Assembly: GCF_001949145.1 (NCBI RefSeq)
Contig: NW_019091362.1
Coordinates: 1,419,259 to 1,483,258, forward strand
Direction: 5' to 3'
DNA from: Acanthaster planci
Taxonomy: Eukaryota > Echinodermata > Asteroidea > Valvatida > Acanthasteridae
DNA length: 64,000 bases
Part shown: one piece after another, positions 35,726-47,800 of the stretch
Numbering within the stretch: the first letter of the stretch is position 1
Layout of the letters: every line of letters begins with the position of its first letter
Position numbers and translations under genes: made by a program
Notes under the pieces: model-generated
What the model saw: the letters and a program-made list of their open reading frames with translations, nothing else
Database searches by the model: none
What the model was told of the DNA's origin: nothing

Positions 35726-36142
35726 ATGGCGTGCAAAGTTAACATTTAATCCCAGAATAGAGATATCTCTATTCCTGGACGTGACAAGTTAACATTTATT
35801 CATGGAATAGAGAAATAGAGATATCTTTATTAAGTTACCGCTTCAGAGGTCAGCAGGTCGCCCTCTCCGTTCTGTGTTTAAAAATCTATTATCTTGAGGG
35901 GTTTTGAATCGTGTCCCAGTACTTGTACTGCCGTGGTTGATTACATTAGGGAACTTTACACAACCCTCGGGCTCAGTGAAACTTTGTGCGTTACGCTACA
36001 ATGACCTTTCTGTTGACTCAGTGTGCGGGACTGGAAACATAATAGAGAAATTTCTGTTAAAAACAGGACGTACAATAGAGATATCTCTATTAGGAATGGA
36101 AATATCTGTATACGCGGATTAAATGTTAAATTTGCACGCCAT
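35726..36142. mobile_element. Inverted-repeat element with internal palindromes
   Basis: 417 bp bounded by 27-nt inverted repeats (ATGGCGTGCAAAGTTAACAT... at 35726-35752; 36116-36142 reversed) with one mismatch. Inside, perfect palindromes AATAGAGATATCTCTATT occur at 35756-35773 and 36074-36091. No coding content. Confidence 0.8.
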
Positions 36143-37749
36143 AATGGCAACTGGAATTTGAAAGCACAGAGGCAAATGATATACAATCAAAATTGTTACG
36201 GCTAAGTTGTGCTTAGCATTTAATAAAATCACGATTTTTGTGTGAATAAAATTGCACTTCACTTGTATATGTAGATGGAAACATTTTATAAAGGGAAAAG
36301 GAATGACATAAAAGCAACTAAGACTTGAAGAATAATCCCCAAATAAAGAGGGCTATGGAGACGAGGGTGAGAACAAACACAGCACGACTGAAACAGTAGG
36401 CTTGATTGCAACCAAAAAAGAGCGCTGTCCGGGGGAGTACTGTCTCAACAGTTTATTTTTAACTGCTTTGTGAACCTAAATCTTGGCATAGCTGGTCTGG
36501 ATAAAAGACCCCCAATAAATCAATAATGAATTACTTTTACACTGACAGATGTATGAAAATGTACCAGTTCCTTGTGTCGTATTCCAGTCTACTGGTCTCC
36601 CCTAACGGCTTTGCAATAACACTGCCTGACTAACTTCAGGAGAGACAGAGCCATCACTGACGTGTGGAGTGAATGATATACGTCGTGTCTAGTTGATCCT
36701 CTCTGCACAACTCAGAGTTAATACCTTTTAGAGTGCCAATTTTCAAAATAATTTATTGATTATCATTGACCGCCAGTACCAATTTCTTCCTACTTTCTTG
36801 GTTTCTCCATTCTGTTTGGAAATGCATGAAATATGTCACAACCTCTTCATTCTCCTCCCAAAAGTGGCTCGCCTAACAGAAATATTTTATAAAATGAAAA
36901 AAAAAACCAAAAAGCAAAGTTTGTCTAAAGCAAATGTGGCTCATCAGGGCAGATTTTTTAACTCTGTACTTCTTGGCATGAAATAAAGGAAAGCTTACCA
37001 TGTCTGCAACAAGCTTTCCGAACTATGACTAGGTCCATTGCCAGAAGTCTTAATGTTTTCAACCAGCAAAGACACAGACCTGGTACGTCTATTAAAACAC
37101 AACGCTTATGTCCCATGGACTGGATATCAGCCCATCTCTTGTGCCCATTTTGTACTCCTGGGCAGTAAAAGCCAACTATTAGGGTAAAGTATCCTGCCCA
37201 AAACCGCAAAGCATAATATAAACTTCACAAAACATTAAATGACATAACACGTACTTCCCAAGTAGTATAAAATGGAGTTTCAGGAGACAAAAAACATACC
37301 ATTATACAATGATTTTTGTCGGCAGGTAATGATCTTAAATGGGAATGCACTAACAGGAATAATACATACCTTATAGTTTTTCTGGTTTAAATCGAAAAAT
37401 AAAATACCTTCAACCCCAGACAATTATATTAATTTAAAAAATTCATATCATCCTTTGTACTAAGCAAATACTGAATAATTTCATAACCTCAATGGTTGTT
37501 AAGAGTGAAGTCCTTGGCATCTTTTAATACAGGAACACATGATAAATGATTTCTCTGAACTGCTTATGTCATTGATTGAACCATTAAAATTCAACTGAAT
37601 CTGCATGAATATGATCCAGATCAAATTTCAGTGTGTACTCTCTTAATTGCGTACTCATATGAAGTGTGCTCTTATCTAAAACTTAATCAAAAACGATAAA
37701 TGGCTAAAAACAGTACTTACTTGATATAACTGGTGATGCAGATGCACAG

Positions 37750-38090
37750 ATGGTAAGAAAAAAAAACGGGAGAGCCTATAAGGGTTTGAGAATCCATAAG
37801 GGGTACAGTGGGGCATTGAGGCGGGGCAGTGGGGAATGAGGCGGGGCATTGATTGGATGGGGCAGGGAGAGTAGAGCATACATGGGATTTGGAAGTAGGA
37901 TGGAGTATGATTAGGATGGAAATGGAAAACAAAAGGGATATGGGATAGGGTGTTTGCAGGGGTGTGGGCGCAGGTTGGGGAGAAAGTTGGGCATGGTGTG
38001 GGAAGTGAGACCCAGCAGAGTTGGGATGGAGAGGGATTTCAACTGGGACAGGGTGGGACATGGGGACGGAACAAGTTAGGGGGTTGGGTA
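37750..38090. repeat. G/A-rich low-complexity tract
   Basis: The plus strand is rich in GGGG, GGGA and GGGC runs; in the giantin sense it is C/T-rich. It lies 600-940 bp past the giantin stop codon and could be 3' UTR or flank. Confidence 0.7.
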
Positions 38091-38366
38091 ACGTAACTAA
38101 AGCAAAGAATTTTCCATTACCGACATAATTTCAAAACAAACCCAGGATGAAACAATACTTAATTTGTAAAAAAGCCACGCTAAATTATTCAAGGTAAAAC
38201 ATTCTGAAATTGGAATCTAGTCTTACGCACCATTATACTTACTCTTTCAACTAACCAATCTGTCTTTACATATTTACAATGGAAGCATCTAAAACCATTA
38301 ACATATTTACAATTTTGTACAGGAATAAGTTTACTTAGATCAGAATGAAATTTCAATTTGACATTT

Positions 38367-38535
38367 AAGGCCGGTTCACAATCGATATAAATGCAAACAC
38401 AGGTTTGTGACGTCAAACAAAAGTTTATGCTGCCCAAACCAAAAAAGATGAACATGTCGTCCTTTTTTCGCTGATCAGATATTCCTTAACATCACATTGG
38501 TTTGCCATGTGCACGAATGTGAATGCACCTTTAAT
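38367..38535. repeat. Candidate miniature element starting AAGGCCGGTTCACA
   Basis: Left end AAGGCCGGTTCACAATCG; right end, reversed, AAAGGTGCATTCACATTCG. A related AAAGGCCGGTTCACATTTG occurs near 18683 in a DNA2 intron. Weakly supported. Confidence 0.45.
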
Positions 38536-38691
38536 CATGAACATTATATTTCATTTTCAACACGTTCACTGAATAAAAAACTCATATCAGTTCTGCATAT
38601 ATTTTTACGATATTTGTCTATACACCTCTACATTGAGCTTCGATATTTTAACACAATACCTAGAGATTGGACAGTCTGGTGCCAGCTCTGA

Positions 38692-38800
38692 TTAACAGGA
38701 AAATAACAGGTAGGCAATGAACAGGTGCAGGGCCACAGCATAGACCATCATCACTGCGCGGAGGCTGGGATGAGACCTTCTGATGCGGTTGATGTACTTA
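38692..38800 (-). CDS. GOLGB1: Giantin exon q, membrane anchor and stop (3163-3198)
   Basis: KYINRIRRSHPSLRAV, then the segment MMVYAVALHLFIAYLLFSC and TAA stop (38692-38694). The acceptor TTCTTCAG at 38801-38802 has a long pyrimidine tract and gives a single membrane segment, as in human giantin (IYFLMIHVLLILCF). Confidence 0.93.
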
Positions 38801-41800
38801 CTGAAGAACAGTATGAACAAAACCAAAATCAAATGAAAAATGATGATTTTTGGTATATTTAGTGGTAGCTCTGGATTACTGCACAACACTGGAATAAACC
38901 AAAACTTTTATGAAAGAAATGAAATTTTCAGAAGAAATGCTCTTGCTTGTCATTACTTTCCAGTTGGGTTGATCATGTGTTAATTGGCTAGATGAGAACA
39001 AAAACTTGTTTCTTTGGTGTAAAGCTTGTCAGGTAATACAGAAAATGAATGAATCGGGAAATTATGTTGAATCATGAATGAGGCAACTAATCATCAAGAA
39101 TGAATAGAAAACGATAGATGACAAGCAGGCAGAAGCGATGAATATACATTTGTTAAAACCAATAAACAAATGGCACTGCAGCATTTGCAACATATCACCA
39201 GTGAGGATTGCAGGTGAGTTTTCAAGCAATGGCTTAAGTGGAAAGTAGAATGTTCACAAAATAGTTTCTTGAATTCCCCTAAAACCACTTTATTCCAATG
39301 ATTGTAACTGTTCTCATAATCAAAGCTGAACCACTGCATGCATTATATGATGTGACTAACTGCACTTTGTGGGTAAACACTGCTTCCAAAATAAACAAAA
39401 AATTATCGGAGGATGAAAAATGGGCCCACCTACGTCCAAAACAAATTTGATTTAGACCCAATCTCCACGGTACTGTTCAGAATATGAGGGGACCAGACTG
39501 CAAGACAGAATAAACAAAAAAAAAAAAAACAAAGTTGAAAAAATATTGTAATTGGGCACTTCATATCTTGAATATAAAATCAAGTCTGGTTCCCTGATAC
39601 ACTTATCATATGGCATTAAGATTAAATATAAATAAGGGAAGTAGCTGACCTTCGACCTTGTAGCCAGCTCACAATCTGCGATACAAAGGATCCAGCTTGA
39701 CGAGCTGTAATAAAATGAAGCAAAGGCAAAACAGGAAAATGAAATGTAGAAACTTTCAAACATTTTCCAACATCTCCTGAAGAGGTACATTATATCGCAA
39801 AAGAGCTGTGACAAGCATTCTACACAGCACAATACCCTAAAAAAATGACGGGTGCCTAGTCCCTTTTTTACATTCATTACCCCAAACCTTTCCTGTCCAT
39901 TCTGACTCCACCTTTCCGTAATTAGAACACAACGTTACATTATAATTAACTCAATCATCAATCTGACGCAAACTGACTTGACCATACACTCTGACGTGAC
40001 TCAAGTCACTTCCATAAAATGACTCAAGTAACATGATCTGTTACTCACCACGGAACCAGTACCTGCTACCATTATTTGGACAAAGAAACCCACCGAGTCA
40101 TGCACTATTTTTTAATACATGGTAGGCAATGGTTGCCACATGAAGACTGCAAGGCAACCTTTGCGAGAGACTCGTGCCAGGGAGTCTGGTTGGTGCAGCG
40201 GTACTTTTGTCGCCTTCCGGCTCTGCGACCTGGGTTCCGAACCTGCCCAGGACAATGTGTGGAACGGGTCCACTGTCCCTTTCTGACTGTGTGGATTTTC
40301 CCTGGATGATTCTTCTGGGGTTTTTCTCAAACTTCTACAGCTGGGCCCAATGTCATCGCGCTGCTTACTGCAGAATTCTGTGCTAACCGCACAAAACTAG
40401 AAAAATTCTACGCTAACCCTTTAAGCACACAGTCCTTAGTTACATGCACACAAGCCAAAATTCCTCGTTAACCTGTGAAATATGTTTGCCGTGAGCACAG
40501 AATTTTCTGCTACAGGAAGCGCCAATTTTTCGCTTGTGGTCAGCAGTGCTGTGAAATTGGGCCCCGATCATTACCCTCATCTCACTTGTGGTTATAATTT
40601 ATACGCAGTCATATCCTTCCATTTCTCTATCAATGAAGTTCCTATTGTTATTGTAAAAGGAAAGAGTGGAACTCACTAAGCACATGTCCCGTTTGGTACG
40701 GCTGGAGCAATGGCTCACTCTCTGCAGCCTCGTCTATCTGCACTTGGGTGTCTTGCATTGCTGCAATGGGCTGAGGTTTCTCTGGGGGTCCGCTCTCAAA
40801 GACCCGGATCTGATCCTGAGCGCGCACCAATGCTTCCTCCGTTCGCAGACGTTGTTCCCGTTCCCTCTGCAAGGCGGCCTGAAGAAGACAAAGCATAAAT
40901 AACAATACTACTAATAACAGCAATGGTTATTCATAGAGTGCACGTATCTATCAGTACCGGCGCTCAAGGTGCCATCTTAGGCTGTGCCCGAAACGGGCTT
41001 CTAGAGCTACGGCTAGGTCTATTGTCTGTTGTCTATTGTCATTTCTAATGGAGCGAAGACCAAGACCTAGCTCTAGACAACAGATTCGGATGCAGCCTTA
41101 GTATCCCTGCTGATTGGGTTTAGAAATAGTCCTGAAAATTCAATACTGCTGTTTCAGGTACGAATGGTTAATGAACACAAAGAAACGCTTATATAATACT
41201 CCAAAGTGGGAAACAGTAATCACAGTGAAGAAACTTGGGTCATGGTGTATGCCTATCACTGGATTTACACCTCTTACCCTGTGATCGGGAGTTACAAGCC
41301 CTAAGCGTTAGGTGCAAAGATTAAACGGGAGTCAATTTGAGGATGGTAAGTATGTATTTGAAGTTTGAGTGTAAGATTCAGAGCAAAGAAGCAGCTCAAC
41401 AAGGAGGCATTTCAAAATTTGGAGGAAACTTGTTCCTTTGGGCATTTTCCGTTTTGAATGCTACCAGTCCCACTGAGAACAAACATCGTTCTTTGTGTCT
41501 GAGTATTGCCCTTGCTGCACCACAGTGAAGAGCCCCGACTACAGGCATTTTCAATATGACTTCACTGGTTTTGCCATTAATATACCACAGTAAGAAGCCC
41601 TAGCCACAGAGAATTATGACCAATTTGGTCTTGGCTTGACTTCAACAGAGGCAGATTAAAGATGTGTGGGAAATGTATGGCATCAATGCAACTGATCCAA
41701 AGACAGAGAGGGACGTGTATTTCCAACTGGAACATTCCTAGAATTCCGAGTCTAGGAAGCTCCTTGTTAAAACCCTTTGCTTTCCAGAATCTTGGGTCAT

Positions 41801-44800
41801 TTCATCCAACTGAAAGTACACGTATTACCAACTTTGGCGTCACATTAAGTAACTTTTTGTGCTGGAGAAATTGGACCGAAACTGAGCTGTTCAAATCCTG
41901 TGCTCCATTTACCCAGTTGATTTTTCCGCTTGGTGTAATGCAGCAATACGGGTGGTTCACAATACAGTGCACACTGGTTGCCATGGGACAGGCCATTTTT
42001 GGTGGTGCATTGTGGGCAATGCTCGACAAATTCTATTCATCGGCTACATGCAAGGAACTTGAATTAATCTAGATTTTTGTTTGTCAGGGAAGACAAAGCA
42101 ACTCTCTTTCTGTCTGAATCACTGAAAACATGTCTCCCAGTTGTCCGACATTTTCAAATGCAAATTGTGGAAAGATGGCCATTCTTCTGTTGACCATAAA
42201 CCGGAAAAAAATGGCTTCTCTGTAACAACCTCTCGGTGGGACACTGTACCATGAACTGTCCCTATGACTTGTTGCCCTGTAATTTCTGACACAAATGTGA
42301 TTCCCTTTCACCGTTTAGATCTATCTCTCAGTCTCCACGGTAGCTTAAAGTGAATTTTGTTGGATGGGGTACAGTATAAGTGAGAACATAAATTGCTTTC
42401 CAAATTTAAGAGGGGCAAGAGAAAGAAATCTGCAACACTCTGCCTTCAAGAAACATGACATGCAGACAAAATTCATGCTTTTAAATAGAATGCAAATTGT
42501 TTGCAGGGGTAATCTTAAGGTGTTAGACTCTCAGATAATTAACCAATTGGCAAAGACACTGGGAAAGTTAGAGTGCTAAGCCACCCACCTCAAGAGTTAG
42601 TTGGACATCTGAGGTGGGTGTTTTAACCTACAGTAACAAAAAGACAACAAACATGCTTTTTATTATTATTGTGAGGAGTTGTTATTGTTAAAAGGTTTTC
42701 CAGTTGTTTCCAATTTTGGCCTTGATGAACATTTCTAAAGTTGGGGTGCCCTCTCTCTCTCTTGGGAAAAGTAGGATGGTGCCCCCTCTGTCTGTATTGT
42801 ACACACTACTTCAGTGACTGGAACCAAGGCTCCTTTCCACCGGCACAATTTTTTACAGTGTGTACAGATTCCATGAGTGCATCAACAGACTAATTGGGCA
42901 CCAGGACCTCGGAGAAACCTCAAAATGGACCTGCGTACCCCTGTGTCCCGAGCAAAGTCCTGATCCTATTTCCAGTCAAACAGTTCCCAGAACCCCCCCC
43001 TTAGGTAACAACAACTCTTCACATTATTAAACAAGGAACGCATAATCTCTGAAGGAAATGCTGAATACATTTTAACAATTAAGGACTGTGGCATGCATGT
43101 TACTCATACACGTTTTATGAAGGCTTGTTTCTATGACTATTGTTAGTAAAGACTTTTGAACTTTAATCAATCAAGTATGTTGGTGGCCAAGTTGTTGCTG
43201 TCCAAATTCCACGTGTATATGAGAAGAGATCAAGCTTTAACGTTCCTTCATATTAGTAAACAAATAAATGCTAACATGACAGAGGTTCATGCAACCAAAA
43301 AATATTTATTTTCACCTCTAGTTCAGAAAATTCATTGGCCATAGCTTCTCTCGCTTGCTCAGTATCTTCCAGTCTGCGTGGATAAAATAAAGAGAAAAAG
43401 CTGAAAAAAGGGTTTAAAAAGGCCTATTAACAAAATCATCAATCAAATGTTTCATTTTTCCCTTGCATCAGAACAACAAAAAGATGGAAACATATAGTTT
43501 CAAGCAAAATAAATGGTATACCTTTCTAGAAAATCAAGCAAAACAAAGGACACTTGATGAAATTTTTACCTTGTTTCAAAGAACTGATTGATTATCTATC
43601 TCACCTTCTGCTGATGTCAATGAGTTCATTTTGGTGGGTTTCCCGTGCCACTGGTGCACTCTGCTGAAGGCTGGATGTCTCAGCTCTTGTGATTGGTTCC
43701 TCAATGTCCTGCAATAATGCCATGCAACAATAATTGGCCAATCATCACATGGGTAGATACAGTTCAAATGGCAGATGAAAATGTTAACATTCAGCACTGG
43801 AAATCTAACTACAACTGGAGTTCGAAGTCCCTTGGCATTTCTCAGCAGAAGCTATAATAATTTCTTCATAGCCTTAACAAACCGGCATCCTCCAATTTCA
43901 AAATGATTTTACACATCCTACAGGGTTATGTGTGGTATCTTACCTTTAAATCTCAAAACACCACACAAAAGATATGTGAATAATTCACTCAAGAGTAAAT
44001 CAATTAATAATAGGTACAAATGGTTCAGCTCAAAATCTCTTTAAAAGAAATATCTTGAGCTGTAAATTAATAGCCTCTAATTCATCAATATCTCCAAAAA
44101 ACAACCACCTGGCAAGCCGTTCTGCAAAAAAGGGGCGTAAACAGTAAAAGCATGACCACCATATGCCCTACTGGGCTTGGACGGATGTTGGCATGCTAAG
44201 TTTCACTGCAACACAACTTTTACTCCAACTGTTGGATGCATGAATCAGTATCCGGTCTTCCAGGTGCAGTAGCACAGACTGGATAAGTTTAAGAAAAAAT
44301 GTTTAGAATCTCACAATTTTGCAATAAATTGATTCTTTGACGGACTAGTGTCAGGACATGATTTCTATTGTCTATCAAAGTTATCCATTGTCTATCTATC
44401 CTTTAAGTTTATAAAAAAACGTTCAAATAAAAAAGGCTGCAAAACAGGAATTTTTCACAATAAACTACTGTCTTGACTCACCACAGCATGAGTGACAAAC
44501 GTCCGTTCCTTGTCATCCAACTGTTCGGTCAGCTTGATGTTCTCCGACTCGGCCAGTCGCAGCTCTTTCTGCAGATCCTTAGCTGCTCGGGCGGAGTTGT
44601 GCAGCTGGATACTCAAATTGTTGCGTTCCTCGATCAGCGCTGAGATCTGCATCGTCATACCTTCACACCTGAGGTGATTGGAAGACGAAAAAAAAATCAA
44701 ATATTTTTGATGTATACTTACAAAACAAGGGATTTCAATGAGATTTGAAGCTTTGCATGGTGGAGAACAGACTAAGGAGAGGGCTTGCAGTGACACCATG

Positions 44801-47800
44801 TGGACAGATTTCTCTCAGAAGAGGTGTAGTTCTGATAAGAACCGGTGAGTGTGTACTCGATGTTTCGGCCAGTGTACTCTGGTCATCCTCAGGAGTTGAG
44901 CCAGCTCCAGGGATATTTCATGAAATACCATTAACTGATCTTTTTAGTAATCAGAAGCCAGGGGAATTTCTGCCTTCCAGCAATAGAGTGACATAAATTG
45001 ACATATTTCACTGCATTATTTTGTGACCAAACCTTCCACTTGGGGCTGTTTTATCCAAGATCCAGGGCTTTGGTTCAGAACTAAACTTCACTCCTTAGTA
45101 ACACAGCCCCTGTAGCATATCGTCCAACCAAAACACACTAAAGATGTTCTTTCATTAGCTTATTCTTTATCCCTAGGGCATTGGTACTATGAGTCTTCAG
45201 GAATCCTCCAAAATACTCCACTTTGCAATAAACAAATGTCATATTGTGCACCAAGTCAAATGTAAAGTAACAGTGGCTGGGCTCCTCATTCCGAAATCCT
45301 GTCCAAAACCTCTGAAACCTCTAAGTGCATTCTAAAAGAACCCCTTAGGGTTTAGGGTTAATGGTAACTAAACTACGGACAAAGAAGAGGAAGCTAATGA
45401 ATTAAATGCTACTCTTATTCTGTGATGAAGTAGCTGAGCTGGAAAAGGTCTCACCTCATCTCTCTTTGGTGAAGGCTCTGGAGTGCCTGAAGCTTCTCTG
45501 CTTCCACTGTTCCAAGCTCTGCCCTCACTCCCTCAAAAGCCTCCTGCCAATGCCTCAGCTGCTGGTCCACTGTTCCCTCCTGGTGAGCTTTCAGCCTCAA
45601 GCCCTCGTTATCGGCGCTCAGCTGTTGCACCTGCTGCTGCAATACCCCCAGCTGCGCCCCGAGCTGCTCGCTCTCCTGCTTGTATCTCCCCACTGCCACC
45701 CGGAGCTGAGTGCAGTCCCCTCTCAAGTGGTCCCGCTCCACTTTGAAGGTCTCCAGTTCCCCTTGGAGCTTCTCCAGTTCCTCCCCTAGTTCCTCTCTGT
45801 CTTGCTCCAGAGTTTTGTAAGCTGTGCTCTGCTGGGTGAGCTTCTCCTCATTCTCGGTGCCTGCTACTTGTAGTTGCATGATGACATGCTCCCGTTCACC
45901 AAGGTGCCTCCTGAGATTTTCAAGATCAGTGGTCACAGTCTTTAGCTCAGCAGCGGTGGATCGTGCATCTTTCATCTGATCACTGTACTCATGGAGTTCT
46001 CTTACGAACTCCTCATTCTCTTGGGAGAGATGAACATTCCGGGCCCTCAAATCCTTGTTCTCTTGTAACAAATCCTTATGCTGTGACTCTAATGCTGTTA
46101 GCCTTGATTCCAGCACTTTCAGGGCTTGGACCTCATCCTGTGCTGTCTTGGCCTGATTCTTAGCAACTGCAAGCTCCTCAGCCAAGACAGAGTTCTTTTG
46201 GTCGAGTTTGTCCAAGAGCACTTCCACCTCCTCTTTCTCAGCTTTCAAGATGCTCTTGTCAAGCTTCTCATGTTCAAGCTCCTTTGCCAACTTCTCAAGA
46301 CCTACAGTTTTCTTGCTCAGATCTTCTTCCACACTGCGGAGTTTGGAACTGCACGTTTCAATCTCTCTGTTTAACTTGGTTTGCACTTTTGTAAAGTCAT
46401 CCTGTGAACTGCTACACTGGCTGTTGGCAGAAGCCAGATCAGACTTGAGCTGCTTCATCTTGGACTGCAGGTGATCAATACCATCTTGCTGCTGCTGCAC
46501 CAATTTGGACAACTTGACATTCTCATCTGCAAGAGTCTGCCTTTGGGCCTCCATGGTTGCAGCCTGTGTCCTGACACTATCCAGCTCAGAAACTTTTGTT
46601 TTCAGAGATTCGTTATCCATAATCAGCTGGTGGCACTTGTCCCGAGTGGCTTCCAGTTCCTGTTTCAAATTCACCGACTCAGAGACACTCTGATCACTTG
46701 ACTGTCTAAGATGCTCAAACTCCTGCTTCATGGCCAGGAACTGGGACTCTGTTTCGGACTTCTTTTTCACCAGTCCGTCCATTTCTTGCTTTTCTTGCTT
46801 GAGCTCTTCAACTTCCTTTCCCAACTTCTTCCTGGCCTCATTGATCTTGGTCAGTCTCTCCTTGAGTTTTTCATTTTGCCTCTGGATGGCATCTTTCCTG
46901 TTGTTGATCTTCTGAAGTTCTTCAGTTGCCAGAGTTAATTGCTGTGACAGTTCTTCATGTCTGGTATTCGCTTCACTCTCTTTCATCTCACACTGATCAA
47001 CAATTCTTTGGAGGTGTTCGTTTTTATCTCTCATTTCAATCAGCTCCTCGTTCAACTTTTTTACATTCAAAGCAATTTCATCTTCCCTGGTTTGCGACTG
47101 CTGCAATGATTCCTTCTCTCTCAGCAACTGCGACAACTTATTGTCCTTCTGTTCCAGTAACAACACCATTTCATTCAACTGTCCACTTCTCTCCTCAAAT
47201 GCTTCCTGCTGTGTTGCCTTGTCTGACTCCATTTGAGCCACTTTAGCCAAGAGCTCATTAACCTCAGAATCCCGTCGCTGGTCATCCTCAGCTCTTTGGT
47301 CTAGGAGATGCTGCAGATGCTCCTTCTCTTCAGTAGCCTGCATCAGCTGCTGGCCTACGTCTTGCAGCTTGGAAGCTAAGCAGAGTTCTTTGTCTTCCAC
47401 TTCACACAAATGCTGTCCCAGGTCCTCTCTCTCTTTCAGTGAGCTTTCCAGCATCTCCTTTGTTCTGTCCAGCTCAGACTGCAGACTTTCCTCGCATCCC
47501 CTGCTTTCTGTCACCGACTGCTCAAGCTGCCGCTTCAGCTGCGTCATCTTTTCGGCATTTTCAGTCAGCAACTGCAGACGTGACTCCGAATCTTCCACTT
47601 GCAATTCTAATTGTTTAATGGTTGCGGATAAATCCGCCTGATCTTGCTGGTGGACCTTCTCTGCTTTGGCAAAGTGCTCTTCAAGTGCTGCATTTTTCTC
47701 CTTCTCGCCATTCAGCTCTGTTTGAATTTTCTGTAGTTCCTCATCATGCACCTTGGCATTTATCAGCTGTGCTTCCAATTTGTTTTTGATATCTGACAAA

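Larger units (their letters stand above)
31686..38691. other. Intergenic region between AAMP and giantin
   Basis: The left end is the AAMP promoter side and the right end is the 3' UTR side of giantin. Between them lie the retrotransposon remnant, a small minisatellite, a hairpin, an inverted-repeat element and a purine-rich tract, each listed. No cellular gene was found on either strand. Confidence 0.6.

Noticed and set aside
37717-38061. Proline-rich minus-strand frame of 114 codons
   Set aside because: Follows from the C/T-rich tract; no start or splice support.
38803-38889. Hydrophobic stretch IIIFHLILVLFILFF read as a second membrane segment of giantin
   Set aside because: It is the translated pyrimidine tract of the acceptor at 38801-38802. 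Using that acceptor gives the single membrane segment known for giantin.
41662-42072. Plus-strand open frame of 136 codons
   Set aside because: Inside a giantin intron; no similarity recognised and no splice or start context. Probably chance or repeat-derived.
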